From contig JAFWXS010000037.1 of assembly GCA_017517925.1 (NCBI GenBank), forward strand, positions 1 through 49,967: a DNA stretch of 49,967 bases, in the 5' to 3' direction. Position 1 is the stretch's first letter. Each line of letters starts with the position of its first letter. Positions 38,824 to 47,432 of the stretch are shown piece by piece. A program made the translations under genes and the position numbers. Below the pieces are notes generated by a model. The model did not search any database and was not told the DNA's origin. It saw only the letters and a program-made list of their open reading frames with translations. This DNA comes from Bacteroidaceae bacterium. Lineage in GTDB: Bacteria; Bacteroidota; Bacteroidia; Bacteroidales; Bacteroidaceae.

Positions 38824-40764
38824 CTAACAATATATCTTGTGGAAGGGACGCTCGTATAGCAGGGAAGCGACATAAGGGAAATTGCTGTCATACATCTGCT
38901 CCGCGATGACTAAATGGATGCTTTGTGCATTTGCTATCATGAAGAAGTCTGCAAATGTCTTGTCATGCACATTTTCTGCGACGGGAGTAGGATTGTCCAC
39001 ATGGCTGATAGCTCCCGGTATGATATAGGTGTATTCTATAGGTTTTACAATATCCAAGAATGTGGCGCTATCCGAATTGACGAGAATCTTGCACCCGGGA
39101 TTTCGCTTATGTAAATCTTCAATCTGTAACTTGCATTTATTGATGAGAGCCAAACGCTTCTCCGTTGTCATTTGGATGTTTCGGCCAAAGGTCTCGTTGA
39201 AGTCTCCTAATAGGTCAAGGAACCGGAAGGACACGCTGATGTAGTTCTCTCCCAACAGATTCTTTTGATGATTTATGATGGATTCGAGTAGAGGGGATGG
39301 ACGAAATAGCTCATTGAAAAGTTCTGCAAAATTGTACTGAAAAGAGAATGGGGCATTCGTACGCACGTGGAATTCATTGAACTGTTTGTCAAATTCTTTC
39401 CTGAACCATCTCTCTTGCTTCCTCCGTTCATACCGCCCTCCGTTTGATGTTGTTATCATGCAAAGGTCTGTTGATGGGAGATTGTAGCTTAGTGAGTCCT
39501 TGGTGATACCCCATTCCACTTGGTTGGGGACTAGGTATCTGTATAGATTGAAGGGGTGACTAAAAAGAATTTTGAAATCGATGTCTTTTGTTTTGCAGAT
39601 ATAATAAACAGAGAGTATACCTCTTAACCTGTCAGCTAATCCTCCTATCTTGATAGTGTTGTCGTATATGCATACAACCCTTTTCCTCGTATTAAGCTTA
39701 ACAGGAGCTTCTTTTGAATATCCCTCGGATAATCTATTCGCAGATTCTCGGTATTTCTCGGCTCGTCTCAAAACCCTTCGCCATGCATAGAAGGGGGTGC
39801 TTCGTATGCGTTTCCATATGCGGGATGGCATCTTTGGCAAATCTATCAGGAATTTGCGCGTGGCGAGGTCGGTGGAGAAAAACAAGATACGTTTCTTCAA
39901 AGACATAAAGTACCTGTATCTCTTAATGTCGTCGCTCAGTTCCTTATAGAAATCAGTTTGGGTAAGATCCGTGTTGTCGTAACACTTGAATCCACCTAAG
40001 ACACGATAACGCCTAAGCCGAAAAGATATGCTGCTACGGGCATAGGCTTCTTTTTCCTTGGGTTGAGGTATGGAGGCGATTATTGATTGATGCCACAATG
40101 ATTCGAAATCGGGGGTTGTGATAAACTGTTTCGTGGCACCTCCGTCATAGATGTTATAGTTATAGACATCGCTGTGGATTACATTTATCTGCTTTTCTGT
40201 TTTGTAGGCCAACCGTACATTCATCAGTAGGTCCTCTCCTACGGCGATCTCGCGAGGAATGTCAAAAACAAAGTCATCAAACAGACTTCTTCTGAACAGT
40301 TTACCCCAAGGGGCAGGGCTAATCTTACGATTCAGCAGTCCGAGACGATATTCTTCTTTGCTTATTTGTTGCTTGCTGATAGTGCGATAGGCCTGGATGT
40401 TGGAAACCCTATAGGAGATTACAATGTCAGTTTCCTTTGTCATCTGTGAACTTAACAGGGATAGTGCATCGGATGGCATCGTGTCGTCAGAGTCGACAAA
40501 AGTGATGTAGTCACAATCATCTGCCAGGGTGACTCCATTGGCTCTTGCACGGGTGACTCCCATATTTTTCTGATGTATGACGGTAATCCGCGTATCTGTT
40601 TTTGCATACTCGTCACAGATGTTGCCAGCATTGTCTGGACTGGCATCATCAATGAGAATTAGACGAAAATGCCTGTACGTTTGTGCTAATATGCTTTCAA
40701 TGCAATCAGCGACATACTTCTCGGTTCCATAGACGGGTACAATTACTCCTATCTTAGCTTTCAT
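38824..40764 (-). CDS. Two-domain glycosyltransferase: GT2 plus fucosyltransferase-like domain
   Basis: A 646-residue cytoplasmic protein. Residues 1-240 are a family-2 GT-A transferase: VIVPVYGTEKYVADCIESIL, ILIDDASPDNAG, DSDD metal motif and a basic region. After a basic linker (about 300-360), a second domain begins with KRVVCIYDNTIKIGGLADRL, then ISVSFRFLDLLGD and, near the end, HDKTFADFFMIANAQ, a pattern like GT-B fucosyltransferase-type enzymes that bind GDP-sugars (GGLADRLRG loop, Arg in the mid motif). The assignment of the second domain is tentative. Fusion suggests two successive sugar additions. Last gene of the glycan operon. Confidence 0.75.
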   Translation of the reverse strand: MKAKIGVIVPVYGTEKYVADCIESILAQTYRHFRLILIDDASPDNAGNICDEYAKTDTRITVIHQKNMGVTRARANGVTLADDCDYITFVDSDDTMPSDALSLLSSQMTKETDIVISYRVSNIQAYRTISKQQISKEEYRLGLLNRKISPAPWGKLFRRSLFDDFVFDIPREIAVGEDLLMNVRLAYKTEKQINVIHSDVYNYNIYDGGATKQFITTPDFESLWHQSIIASIPQPKEKEAYARSSISFRLRRYRVLGGFKCYDNTDLTQTDFYKELSDDIKRYRYFMSLKKRILFFSTDLATRKFLIDLPKMPSRIWKRIRSTPFYAWRRVLRRAEKYRESANRLSEGYSKEAPVKLNTRKRVVCIYDNTIKIGGLADRLRGILSVYYICKTKDIDFKILFSHPFNLYRYLVPNQVEWGITKDSLSYNLPSTDLCMITTSNGGRYERRKQERWFRKEFDKQFNEFHVRTNAPFSFQYNFAELFNELFRPSPLLESIINHQKNLLGENYISVSFRFLDLLGDFNETFGRNIQMTTEKRLALINKCKLQIEDLHKRNPGCKILVNSDSATFLDIVKPIEYTYIIPGAISHVDNPTPVAENVHDKTFADFFMIANAQSIHLVIAEQMYDSNFPYVASLLYERPFHKIYC

Positions 40765-40775
40765 CTAATGAATAA

Positions 40776-41948
40776 TTATTGTTTTGAGTTCAAGAGTTTG
40801 TCAAATAGGACAGCCCATTTCTTCATGATTATCTCAGGTGCATATTGGCTCCTTTTAGTAATCGCATTTCGTCTGATGATGTTTTGTTCCTCTTCTGACA
40901 TCGTAGCTATGTGAACGAGCGTGTCTGCATATTCTTCCTCATCAAATGGAGGGACGATAAATCCGTTGGTACCAGATGGCGATAATATGTCGCATACTCC
41001 CGCAGTGCATCCAAATGCAATGGGGATACAGCCATGAGCCTGTGCTTCGGTTAGGCATAATGGCCATCCCTCCGTTTGTGAGGTTAGACAGACTATTGAT
41101 GCGTTGCGGTAATAGAGATTTACGTTTGCTTGTTTGCCTACCATCTCAACGCGTTCCAATTTTTCATTGGCAATCTGTAGCTCCAGTTCTTTTCGGTAAT
41201 TACCATCGCCCACAATCATCAGTTTGTAGTCTGGTAGTCTGTGCTGTATTCTTCCCCAGATTCTGAGAAGTCGGTCTATGCGCTTGGAGGTGTTCTCCAA
41301 ACGACCACAGAACATGATGATTTTCTCCTTTTTAAGTGTAGGCTCCTTAACTATCCGTTCGGAATTTTCTATCACGTGAATCCTGGCAAGGTCCGGCTTT
41401 ATCCCAAGCACTTGGCATATTTCCTGCTTGTATTCCTCGCAGAGAACGGTATATGCGTCGCAATCGGAATAACACTTCTGTACTCTCTTTATAGCTATGT
41501 TACGGGCATGCCCTTTATTTACGAAATAGTGTTTCCAATATAGTCTCCAAAGGGGTTTGAAGAAGATGGACTTTTTCCGGCGGCGTATGATAGAATAGCG
41601 CTCCCAAAGAGGTTCACCGTGGTTGGAGAAAATCGACTTGCAACCAGTGCGCTTACAGATGTTTCTCATATGCATGACCGGCTGTGCCACTTGCACTACC
41701 AGATCAATCTTTTCACTTACGATCAATCTCTCGACATCCTCACTCCGTTCCTTTTTTCTTCTTCGGATTGGTATGATTGTTATATTCCTTCTGACGTCCT
41801 CTGTATTCAAATCTTCTATAACGTGAGGAGTGAGTACGTAGCATCGATAGTCTGGCTTATTTTGGGATAGATATTCAGCGATGTCCAGCGTTACTCTTTC
41901 TGCTCCTCCTCCAGGAAATACATCGTGTACGAAAGCAATTCTCTTCAT
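40776..41948 (-). CDS. Family-4 glycosyltransferase
   Basis: A 390-residue GT-B retaining glycosyltransferase. Seen: N-terminal FVHDVFPGGGAERVTLDIAE, acceptor-side loops, then C-terminal IIMFCGRLENTSKRIDRLLR, MIVGDGNYRKELE, VCLTSQTEGWPLCLTEAQAH with the E-x7-E pair. It is clearly a paralogue of the enzyme at 43726-44901 (same motifs and length), pointing to a local duplication. Its start is three bases past the stop of the GT2 gene, so it is in the same operon. Sugar specificity unknown. Confidence 0.92.
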   Translation of the reverse strand: MKRIAFVHDVFPGGGAERVTLDIAEYLSQNKPDYRCYVLTPHVIEDLNTEDVRRNITIIPIRRRKKERSEDVERLIVSEKIDLVVQVAQPVMHMRNICKRTGCKSIFSNHGEPLWERYSIIRRRKKSIFFKPLWRLYWKHYFVNKGHARNIAIKRVQKCYSDCDAYTVLCEEYKQEICQVLGIKPDLARIHVIENSERIVKEPTLKKEKIIMFCGRLENTSKRIDRLLRIWGRIQHRLPDYKLMIVGDGNYRKELELQIANEKLERVEMVGKQANVNLYYRNASIVCLTSQTEGWPLCLTEAQAHGCIPIAFGCTAGVCDILSPSGTNGFIVPPFDEEEYADTLVHIATMSEEEQNIIRRNAITKRSQYAPEIIMKKWAVLFDKLLNSKQ

Positions 41949-41951
41949 GGT

Positions 41952-42905
41952 TTAATGGCGGTTAAGGATGTTTCTGTAGTATGCATACAATTTAACAATA
42001 ATCTGCATAGGAAGTGCAGTACGATATCTATGATTAAGTTTTGTCTTGATAAGGTCTTTTGCAAGATAGGGATGTGTGTCGAAGAAGTTATGACTATGCA
42101 TGATACTGTGTTGCCCGGCTCGCATAAGTATGCTGCCTGCAACTCGCTCTATGGGACTTCCTTTGAGGTTGTCCCGGTAATGCTCGTACAGGTCAAGCAG
42201 ATTGGTTGTGGAGGCGATGTGTCGCTTCGTCTTGTCTTGCGAACAAAATGATTCCGGGTTGTCTTTTCGGTAATGGTACAATACCTCAGGTATATGTACA
42301 ATGCTGTTTGCGTGGAATATGATTTGCGACATGAGGTAGATGTCTTCGTGCATTCCGAGCAGAGGAGTGTAAATCGTGTTTTCAGTATAAAGACGCTTAC
42401 GAAAGCATTTCGTAACGGTATATCCTGCCGATTTGTAATTGAAAATATTTACTATAAATTCATGTTTGGTGGCAGCGGTGTATTCTTTCTCTCTCTTATA
42501 GCTCTGTCGATGTCCGTATTCTTTTACAAGGTCAAAATAGATGAGGTCTGCTTGAGTCTCCCTGATGCACCGCACTATCGTTTCTATTGCATGCAATTCG
42601 AGCCAGTCGTCAGAGTCCGCAAAGAGAATATACTCTCCCTTAGCATGAGCTATTCCAGTCTCTCGGGCTTTAGGTAGTCCTTCATTGTTCTTTTCGATAA
42701 TGAGAATGTTGGGCCATAAATGAGGGAATTGACTGTCGATAAGTTCTTTGAGGATATCTATGGATCTGTCTTTTGTCCCATCATTGACGAATACGAACTG
42801 TACGTCTGTATATGTCTGTCCTAATAAGGTGCGGGCAAACTGTGCGATGTATTTCTCTACTCCATAAATGGGGACTATGACGGATAGGGTATGAGTGGCT
42901 GCCAT
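41952..42905 (-). CDS. Family-2 glycosyltransferase
   Basis: A 317-residue GT-A enzyme. Seen: SVIVPIYGVEKYIAQFARTL at the start, FVFVNDGTKDRSIDIL for nucleotide binding, LFADSDDW for metal binding (about 90-97), and a C-terminal region with LYHYRKDNPES, as in capsule and O-chain transferases. Probably cytoplasmic and membrane-associated. It lies 36 bases after the LicD gene and three before the GT4 gene. Sugar unknown. Confidence 0.92.
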   Translation of the reverse strand: MAATHTLSVIVPIYGVEKYIAQFARTLLGQTYTDVQFVFVNDGTKDRSIDILKELIDSQFPHLWPNILIIEKNNEGLPKARETGIAHAKGEYILFADSDDWLELHAIETIVRCIRETQADLIYFDLVKEYGHRQSYKREKEYTAATKHEFIVNIFNYKSAGYTVTKCFRKRLYTENTIYTPLLGMHEDIYLMSQIIFHANSIVHIPEVLYHYRKDNPESFCSQDKTKRHIASTTNLLDLYEHYRDNLKGSPIERVAGSILMRAGQHSIMHSHNFFDTHPYLAKDLIKTKLNHRYRTALPMQIIVKLYAYYRNILNRH

Positions 42906-42941
42906 GATTGTTTGTTGGATTTAGTTCGTATTCAGAAGGAA

Positions 42942-43712
42942 CTAACCAAATATTTCTTTGTAGTATTCCAAACCGTGAATGCTTTTCTTGATTTGCTCCT
43001 CAGAGGGAATCTTCGACCAGTCTCCATAAATCTTTGTGAGGTATGCATTTGTGTCTCCTGGAACAGGGAACATGTAACCCTCAAATTCCATCGCCGAAAG
43101 TGGAAAGATGTCCTCGGCATAAAAGGGACTCTTCCAGAAACCAGAGCCGAGGATATAGTGATATTGCTTCTTGGGGTTAATATAGCCTATTAGACGGATG
43201 ATAGGGATAAGTAAACCGAAGTTGATGATTTGGACTAATCTGATATAAAAATGTCGGAGCCACTTATTCCTTATATATTTCGTAGGGTGATGCATATTGC
43301 AATAGAAGAATTTAGCCATGTGTGCGGCAAATCGGCTTGACTTTTCCATAGGGAACACATCGAAGCAAATGACCGTCTCATTCTCTTTGTATGCAAAATG
43401 GCCGAACGCATTTTTGTATTCAATGTCATTCTCCATGGTGTGTAGGTAGTATCTCTTGTCCTCCCAATTCTGCATTACTCTTCTCAGTTTCCAATAATCC
43501 TTTTTCATCATGGCTACGTCAACATCATCATCCCAAGGGATAAAGCCTTTATGTCGTGCTGCACCCAACAAAGTGCCAGAACATAACCACCACTGTATGT
43601 TGTGCTCTTTACAAATATCTGCAAAAACCTTAAGCAGTTCTGCTAATTCTTTTTGATGCGTTCTTAGTCGTGAACCCTCTGGGTTGTATTGCCTAAAATC
43701 TGTTGTTGCCAT
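42942..43712 (-). CDS. LicD-family phosphotransferase
   Basis: A 256-residue protein with the LicD core: ITWW-like strand (HNIQWWLCSGTLLGAARHKG), then FIPWDDDVDVAMMKKDY (about 56-72) with the metal-binding acidic residues. LicD proteins transfer phosphocholine or related phospho-groups to glycans, and in other cases act as phospho-ribitol or phospho-sugar transferases. No choline uptake or CDP-choline genes are here, so the donor is open. It is 13 bases after the GT4 gene in the operon. With the Stealth gene it points to a phosphate-bearing glycan. Confidence 0.9.
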   Translation of the reverse strand: MATTDFRQYNPEGSRLRTHQKELAELLKVFADICKEHNIQWWLCSGTLLGAARHKGFIPWDDDVDVAMMKKDYWKLRRVMQNWEDKRYYLHTMENDIEYKNAFGHFAYKENETVICFDVFPMEKSSRFAAHMAKFFYCNMHHPTKYIRNKWLRHFYIRLVQIINFGLLIPIIRLIGYINPKKQYHYILGSGFWKSPFYAEDIFPLSAMEFEGYMFPVPGDTNAYLTKIYGDWSKIPSEEQIKKSIHGLEYYKEIFG

Positions 43713-43725
43713 TGCTGGGGATATT

Positions 43726-44901
43726 TTATGCGTGATGGTTGGATAGAGAGTCGAATAGTACCCTCCATTTTTCGGCGATGATGTGTGGAGCGTATTGAAG
43801 CCTTTTTTCTACAGACTTTCTTCTGATGGAATATTCTTCCTTCTCATTGAGATGAGCGATATGTATCAATGTGTCAGCATAAGCCCTTTCGTTGAATCGA
43901 GGAACGATAAAGCCGCACTCTCCATGAGGAGAGAGAATCTCTTTGATTCCTGATGTGGCCCCAAAGGCAACTCCGATGCAGCCTTGTGCCTGCGCTTCGG
44001 TCAGAGCTAAGGGCCATCCCTCTGTTTCTGAGGTAAGGCATACAATAGATGCTTTTCTATAGTAGTGTGCTACATCTCTTTTTCGTCCCTCAAAGCTTAT
44101 TCGTTCCAGTTTTAGCTCTTTGGCCATTTCGCGTAGCATCTCATTGGCAGGCCCGTTGCCAACAATAACGAGGCGCCAATCGGGTAACTGATGCTGGATT
44201 GTCGACCAGATTCGTAGTAATCGGTCTACTCTTTTTGACCAGTTTTCCAATCTGCCACAGAAAAGAATCATCTTTTCTTTTTCGTAGCAAACTTGATCGA
44301 CAGGACGCTCGGGGTTCTCTATTACATGGATATGATTATCCGTGGGGTCAATGTCCAATGCAGTAATGAGTTCGCTCCTATAGGAATCGCACAGAACCGT
44401 ATATGCATCGCATTGCAGATAGTCCTTCATCGTACGCGTTATAGCCATCTGCATGGCTAAGGTGCCATCGGCAAATCGTCTCTTGTTAAAGGTATGCCAC
44501 AGGATACGTCTGATCAATCCCTTCTGTCTCCTGTGAGTGATGATATGGCGCTGCCAAAAGGGCTCTCCATGGCATGCGAGGATAGTCTTTACTCCAGTCC
44601 GCATTCTTATCCCATCGATGTCGTAAATGGATTTGCCTACGGATACTAATATGTCAATGCCATTGGCCACAATAAACCTCTCGATATGTCGTGAACGCCT
44701 TGATTGTATTGCTTGTGATGGGATGGTACGGATGGTCAGTATCTTGTGGACATCATCTGGCATAAGACTATCTGCCAGTCTTGTAGTAAATACAAATATC
44801 TCATAATCCCCCCGGGATGAGAGGTGGCGTGCTATGTCTATGGTAATCCTTTCAGCACCTCCAGCGGGGAATGAGTTGTGTATGAATGCCACCTTTGTCA
44901 T
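43726..44901 (-). CDS. Family-4 glycosyltransferase (paralogue of 40776-41948)
   Basis: A 391-residue GT-B enzyme. Seen: FIHNSFPAGGAERITIDIAR, MILFCGRLENWSKRVDRLLR, LVIVGNGPANEMLRE and VCLTSETEGWPLALTEAQAQ with the catalytic Glu pair. Its ATG overlaps the stop of the Stealth gene by four bases, so translation is coupled. It shares most motifs with the other GT4 of the operon and probably makes a similar linkage with a different partner; that is inference. Confidence 0.92.
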   Translation of the reverse strand: MTKVAFIHNSFPAGGAERITIDIARHLSSRGDYEIFVFTTRLADSLMPDDVHKILTIRTIPSQAIQSRRSRHIERFIVANGIDILVSVGKSIYDIDGIRMRTGVKTILACHGEPFWQRHIITHRRQKGLIRRILWHTFNKRRFADGTLAMQMAITRTMKDYLQCDAYTVLCDSYRSELITALDIDPTDNHIHVIENPERPVDQVCYEKEKMILFCGRLENWSKRVDRLLRIWSTIQHQLPDWRLVIVGNGPANEMLREMAKELKLERISFEGRKRDVAHYYRKASIVCLTSETEGWPLALTEAQAQGCIGVAFGATSGIKEILSPHGECGFIVPRFNERAYADTLIHIAHLNEKEEYSIRRKSVEKRLQYAPHIIAEKWRVLFDSLSNHHA

Positions 44902-45779
44902 AATATTTCGAACTTAGACCTGTTGGGGAAACGTTGCTCAAATGCCAATAGGATGGTTTTGCGTAACTCTACATATCGCTCCTCTGTCAATTGTACGTCA
45001 TTGATGCAAGCTAACTTTTTGGTGGGATGCAAGATGAACCTATGCAATTTGTCGGGTGAGGTCACTCCTACGGAGAAGTGTTTTTTTGATTGGCGTAGGT
45101 TGATAATTTTTCCCTTCAAGTACATGTAGTCGAGGAACAAGTACTGGTTCAAGTCATCTTTGGTGCGGATGCGGGTGAGTGAACTCTTGATCTCTTGTTC
45201 AATGGTGGCATACAACGCTTTGCACTCGCTTTTCAGTAAGGGAGAACAGATATGCTGTGGACGAAGAAAGGTCCATGATGGCTTCAGTCCCAAGGCCTTA
45301 CGGGCCAAGCGGTCCGAGTTGCGGCATATGTGCTTGTACATATTGGATGGGAACCAATGACGGGATATCCCGATAACTCCTTTCCCTTCACGAAAGAAAT
45401 CCTCGGGCTTGCAGAGAAGCATAGGGTACATGTCGTCATTGAAATAGAGAAACTCCTCGTCCAATCCTTCGATACAATGCAGATGCATCTCTATCGGATT
45501 GCAATTAAACGTAGGCAGATATTCGTTGGGTATGATATCGCTATGTAACACAATGTGCACCTCGTCTCTATTTATCCATTCAGGCACTTGGCTTTCATGT
45601 GATACCACCAAATGTACCTTGCGGATGAATGGCATATTCATTTCTATGCCGCGGAATAGGTAGCGCAACGTACCCCAATCGCGAAAACGCTTTTCCAATA
45701 CGGGTTGGTTGGTATGCTGCTCGTAATCCTTTTGCCACACAGGGTCAAGTCCGTTGACGTATGTAATGACTATATCCAT
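44898..45779 (-). CDS. Stealth-family phosphotransferase
   Basis: A 293-residue protein of the Stealth family, which joins sugars through phosphodiester bonds (hexose-1-phosphate transfer) in capsules. Conserved regions in order: CR1 DIVITYVNGLDPVWQKDY (residues 2-19), CR2 RDWGTLRYLFRGIEMNMPFI (about 33-52) with HSD and LPTFNCNPIEMHLHCI, and the acidic EEFLYFNDDMYPM; CR3 and CR4 are weaker. It is the first gene of the glycan operon and has the promoter. Relation to the LicD gene supports a phosphoglycan. Confidence 0.9.
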   Translation of the reverse strand: MDIVITYVNGLDPVWQKDYEQHTNQPVLEKRFRDWGTLRYLFRGIEMNMPFIRKVHLVVSHESQVPEWINRDEVHIVLHSDIIPNEYLPTFNCNPIEMHLHCIEGLDEEFLYFNDDMYPMLLCKPEDFFREGKGVIGISRHWFPSNMYKHICRNSDRLARKALGLKPSWTFLRPQHICSPLLKSECKALYATIEQEIKSSLTRIRTKDDLNQYLFLDYMYLKGKIINLRQSKKHFSVGVTSPDKLHRFILHPTKKLACINDVQLTEERYVELRKTILLAFEQRFPNRSKFEIL

Positions 45780-45800
45780 TGTCAGGTTTGTTTGTTAGGA

Positions 45801-45808
45801 CAAAGGTA
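45801..45808 (-). promoter_or_regulatory. -7 element of the glycan operon
   Basis: TACCTTTG on the minus strand, 22 bases before the Stealth ATG. It should drive all six genes down to 38824, since the gaps are short. Confidence 0.65.
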
Positions 45809-45943
45809 CAACAAAATTTCGATTTGACGAGGATAATGAAGGTTAACTGTCTTTGTGGAGTGTGAAAAATTGGACGAGATTGAGCCGGATAAAATAGATT
45901 TTATAAGCTTTAGCTTTCTTAATCGTTTGAAAATGTATGAAGT

Positions 45944-46064
45944 GATTTGGCGTTTCGTGCGGTTTGTTCTAATTTAAGTGCTCGTTTCGCAAGCACAGAA
46001 ATTAGGCGGCACCTCAGGAAATGGCAAATAAATTTGGATTTCCGTTCGGTTTGCACTAATTTTG
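45944..46064 (+). promoter_or_regulatory. Tandem copies of the promoter repeat before the GH105 gene
   Basis: Intact copy 46005-46064: GGCGGCACCTCAG, then CAAATAAATTTGG, CGTTCGGTTTGCAC and TAATTTTG (46057-46064) with TTTG at 46033-46036, 20 bases apart. An older copy has TTTG at 45946-45949 and TAATTTAA at 45970-45977, also 20 bases apart. A hairpin (GTGCT...AGCAC) lies between. Confidence 0.75.
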
Positions 46065-46096
46065 TCCAACACAATACACAAACACACCAATTTAGC

Positions 46097-47215
46097 ATGA
46101 AGAAAACATTTATCCTTTTGGCCTCGCTCTTGTCTCTGCAGGGTTGTATGTATACGGCTCCTGACAAGGAAGAGGTGCTTGGCATTATTGATCGAGTGAA
46201 TACTTATTGGCAGGAGAACAATAGTCCTGAGGTGCGTCCTTTCTGGGACAATGCAGCTTACCATACGGGCAATATGGAGGTGTATTTCCTCACAGGGAAT
46301 GAGAACCAATTGGCATATACCAAACGCTGGGCCGAGCATAACAACTATTGTGGCGCTACAAGCAATAATAAGGAGGAGTGGGTGTATTCGTATGGCGAAC
46401 GCCCCGAGTATGTGTTGTTTGGTGACTGGCAAATTTGTTTCCAGACGTATGCCGACTTGTATAATCTGGAGCCCGATACGGTGAAGGTTGCTCGCGCCCG
46501 TGAGGTGATGGAGTATCAGATGAGTACGCCTAACAATGATTATTGGTGGTGGGCCGACGGGCTGTATATGGTGATGCCGGTGATGACCAAGTTGTATAAT
46601 ATCACGGGTAATCCTCTTTATTTGGATAAGCTGTATGAGTATTTTTCGTATGCACGGAGTATCATGTATGATGAGGAGACGGGCTTGTTCTTCCGTGACG
46701 CCAAGTATGTATATCCTCATCATAGGTCTAATAATGGCGGCAAGGATTTCTGGGCACGTGGTGACGGTTGGGTACTCGCCGGCTTTGCCAAGGTGCTGAA
46801 GGATTTGCCTGAGGATGATGCGCATCGTGGTGAATATATCGAACTGTATACTAAGATGGCCGAGGCGGTGAAGGCATGCCAGCAACCCGAAGGATACTGG
46901 ACTCGCAGTATGCTCGACAAGAATCATGCTCCTGGTCCCGAGACAAGCGGTACGGCGTTCTTTACCTATGGTATCTTGTGGGGTATCAATAATGGGTTGC
47001 TTGATAGACGTGAATATTGGCCTACCGTGGAGCGTGCTTGGGAGTATCTGACGACTGTGGCATTACAGCCCGATGGGCGTGTGGGGTATGTGCAGCCCAT
47101 TGGCGAGCGGGCTATACCGGGGCAGATTGTCGATGTGAACTCTACGGCAAACTTTGGCGTGGGAGCTTTCCTCTTGGCGGCATGCGAGATGGTACGCTAT
47201 ATTGATGCTCACTAA
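46097..47215 (+). CDS. GH105-like unsaturated glycuronyl hydrolase, lipoprotein
   Basis: A 372-residue exported lipoprotein: signal MKKTFILLASLLSLQGC with the lipobox Cys at residue 17. The rest is an (alpha/alpha)6-barrel of the GH105/GH88 type: YWWWADGLYMVMPVM with the catalytic Asp (about 152), and FWARGDGWVLAGFAK (about 216-230). Family enzymes cut the unsaturated uronic acid left by pectin or rhamnogalacturonan lyases, or related sugars. No other degradation or SusCD genes are nearby, so the substrate is open. I chose 46097 since it begins the signal peptide and follows the repeat promoter; longer in-frame starts overlap it. Confidence 0.88.
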   Translation: MKKTFILLASLLSLQGCMYTAPDKEEVLGIIDRVNTYWQENNSPEVRPFWDNAAYHTGNMEVYFLTGNENQLAYTKRWAEHNNYCGATSNNKEEWVYSYGERPEYVLFGDWQICFQTYADLYNLEPDTVKVARAREVMEYQMSTPNNDYWWWADGLYMVMPVMTKLYNITGNPLYLDKLYEYFSYARSIMYDEETGLFFRDAKYVYPHHRSNNGGKDFWARGDGWVLAGFAKVLKDLPEDDAHRGEYIELYTKMAEAVKACQQPEGYWTRSMLDKNHAPGPETSGTAFFTYGILWGINNGLLDRREYWPTVERAWEYLTTVALQPDGRVGYVQPIGERAIPGQIVDVNSTANFGVGAFLLAACEMVRYIDAH

Positions 47216-47237
47216 TACCTATATATAATATATAAGG

Positions 47238-47274
47238 CGAGTGATAACAGATAGGGTTGTCGCTCGTTTTTTTT
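47238..47274 (+). terminator. Terminator after the GH105 gene
   Basis: CGAGTGATAAC pairs with GTTGTCGCTCG (two wobble pairs), followed by eight Ts. Confidence 0.82.
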
Positions 47275-47364
47275 GTGTAGTATGGTATGTCTTCTCTTTG
47301 TGTACTATGTTGCATAACATAAAAACGAAATGCTTGAATCTTTGCCCATACGGCGAATATTTCG

Positions 47365-47372
47365 TACTTTCG
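47365..47372 (+). promoter_or_regulatory. Likely -7 element of the EF-G2 gene
   Basis: TACTTTCG is one base off TAnnTTTG and lies 61 bases before the ATG at 47433. Expression of the B. thetaiotaomicron homologue depends on a carbon-starvation regulator; I cannot see its site here. Confidence 0.4.
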
Positions 47373-47432
47373 CACCGTTTCTTGTAACAGATTGCAAGAA
47401 TAATGTAGTTTTAACTAAAAAAATGCAATACT

